From the NCBI GenBank assembly GCA_902805985.1, contig CADCUW010000308.1, positions 1-5,375 of the forward strand: a stretch of 5,375 nucleotides of DNA, given 5' to 3'. Origin of the DNA: an uncultured Rubrobacteraceae bacterium. Lineage in GTDB: Bacteria; Actinomycetota; Rubrobacteria; Rubrobacterales; Rubrobacteraceae. Positions 5,224-5,375 of this stretch are shown here, in pieces (within the stretch, counting starts at the first letter, position 1; each line of letters opens with the position of its first letter). A program made the position numbers and the translations under genes. The notes beneath the pieces are model-generated. The model was not told where the DNA came from. It made no database searches and saw nothing but the letters and a program-made list of their open reading frames with translations.

Positions 5224-5375
5224 TTGCAAACCATCCTGAACAACGCGCTGCCGTTCTTCGCCCTGATCTTCTGCGGCTACGCCGCCGGACGCCTGGATCT
5301 CCTCACCGCCACAGCCGCCGCCGGCGTCAACACGTTCGTCTTCTACTTTGCCCTGCCGGCCTTCCTCTTCGCCCT
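5224..5375 (+). CDS. AEC-family (auxin efflux carrier-like) transporter, N-terminal fragment
   Basis: The first 50 residues of a membrane transporter, cut by the right window edge. It reads MQTILNNALPFFALIFCGYA, then AGRLDLL, a short linker and GVNTFVFYFALPAFLFA. The first helix spans about residues 5-22 and the second about 32-50. The pattern of an initial L-N-x-A-L-P helix, a G-Y-x-x-G-R-L turn, and an N-x-F-V-F-Y-x-A-L-P-A-F second helix is typical of the AEC family (MdcF and auxin efflux carrier relatives), which export or import organic acids and other small molecules. The substrate is unknown. The TTG start is chosen because it gives the family's usual N-terminus; the Shine-Dalgarno match is weak. 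The ATG at 5213 is in another frame and meets a stop after eight codons. The frame remains open upstream of the TTG without an obvious better start. Confidence 0.82.
   Translation, partial: MQTILNNALPFFALIFCGYAAGRLDLLTATAAAGVNTFVFYFALPAFLFA

Noticed and set aside
4867..5229. A 120-codon minus-strand frame covering the gap before the transporter
   Set aside because: It starts antisense to the transporter start and ends antisense to the hydrolase, with no homology or ribosome site. Its extent reflects only a lack of stops.

Overview
The window is a high-GC bacterial chromosome segment. Its genes have G/C-rich third codon positions and good Shine-Dalgarno sites, and several rightward genes appear to use GTG or TTG starts. 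No rRNA, tRNA, CRISPR array or insertion sequence is visible. The composition and gene styles fit an actinobacterium, possibly Rubrobacter-like. That placement is an impression from protein style, not a demonstrated assignment.

Left part (1-2163, minus strand): a glycerol/dihydroxyacetone unit. glpK (glycerol kinase, complete, 506 aa) is followed 21 bp later by dhaK (dihydroxyacetone kinase substrate-binding subunit), which runs off the left edge of the window. The two kinases would feed glycerol and dihydroxyacetone into lower glycolysis as glycerol 3-phosphate and DHAP. A sigma70-like promoter candidate for glpK lies at 2326-2354, leaving a leader of about 155 nt.

Middle (2164-3134): a divergent control region, then a rightward cluster. 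An inverted repeat (CGTCAA, 12 bp, TTGACG; 2349-2372) overlaps the putative glpK -35. To its right, 2395-2609 has strongly coding-like third positions, but the reading frame is broken by a TGA and then continues in another frame after a TGA/ATG overlap. It is either a decayed gene or a pair of very small coupled ORFs. Two adjacent small membrane proteins (88 and 82 aa) follow. They are about half identical to each other and resemble the CBU_0592-like family of three-helix membrane proteins, whose function is unknown.

Right part (3135-5375): an exported serine hydrolase of the beta-lactamase/penicillin-binding-protein-like family, with a signal peptide, an SxxK/YxN/HxG catalytic core and a C-terminal block of membrane helices, started from a GTG with a strong ribosome site. 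A structured 268-bp gap follows. It ends in a 21-bp near-perfect palindrome that covers a TACAAT hexamer and abuts the TTG start of a partial AEC-family (auxin efflux carrier-like) transporter, which runs off the right edge.

I see no evidence of a large undescribed system. The most interesting signals are the operator-like palindrome before the transporter, the broken-frame coding region next to the duplicated membrane proteins, and the dyad in the glpK divergent region.
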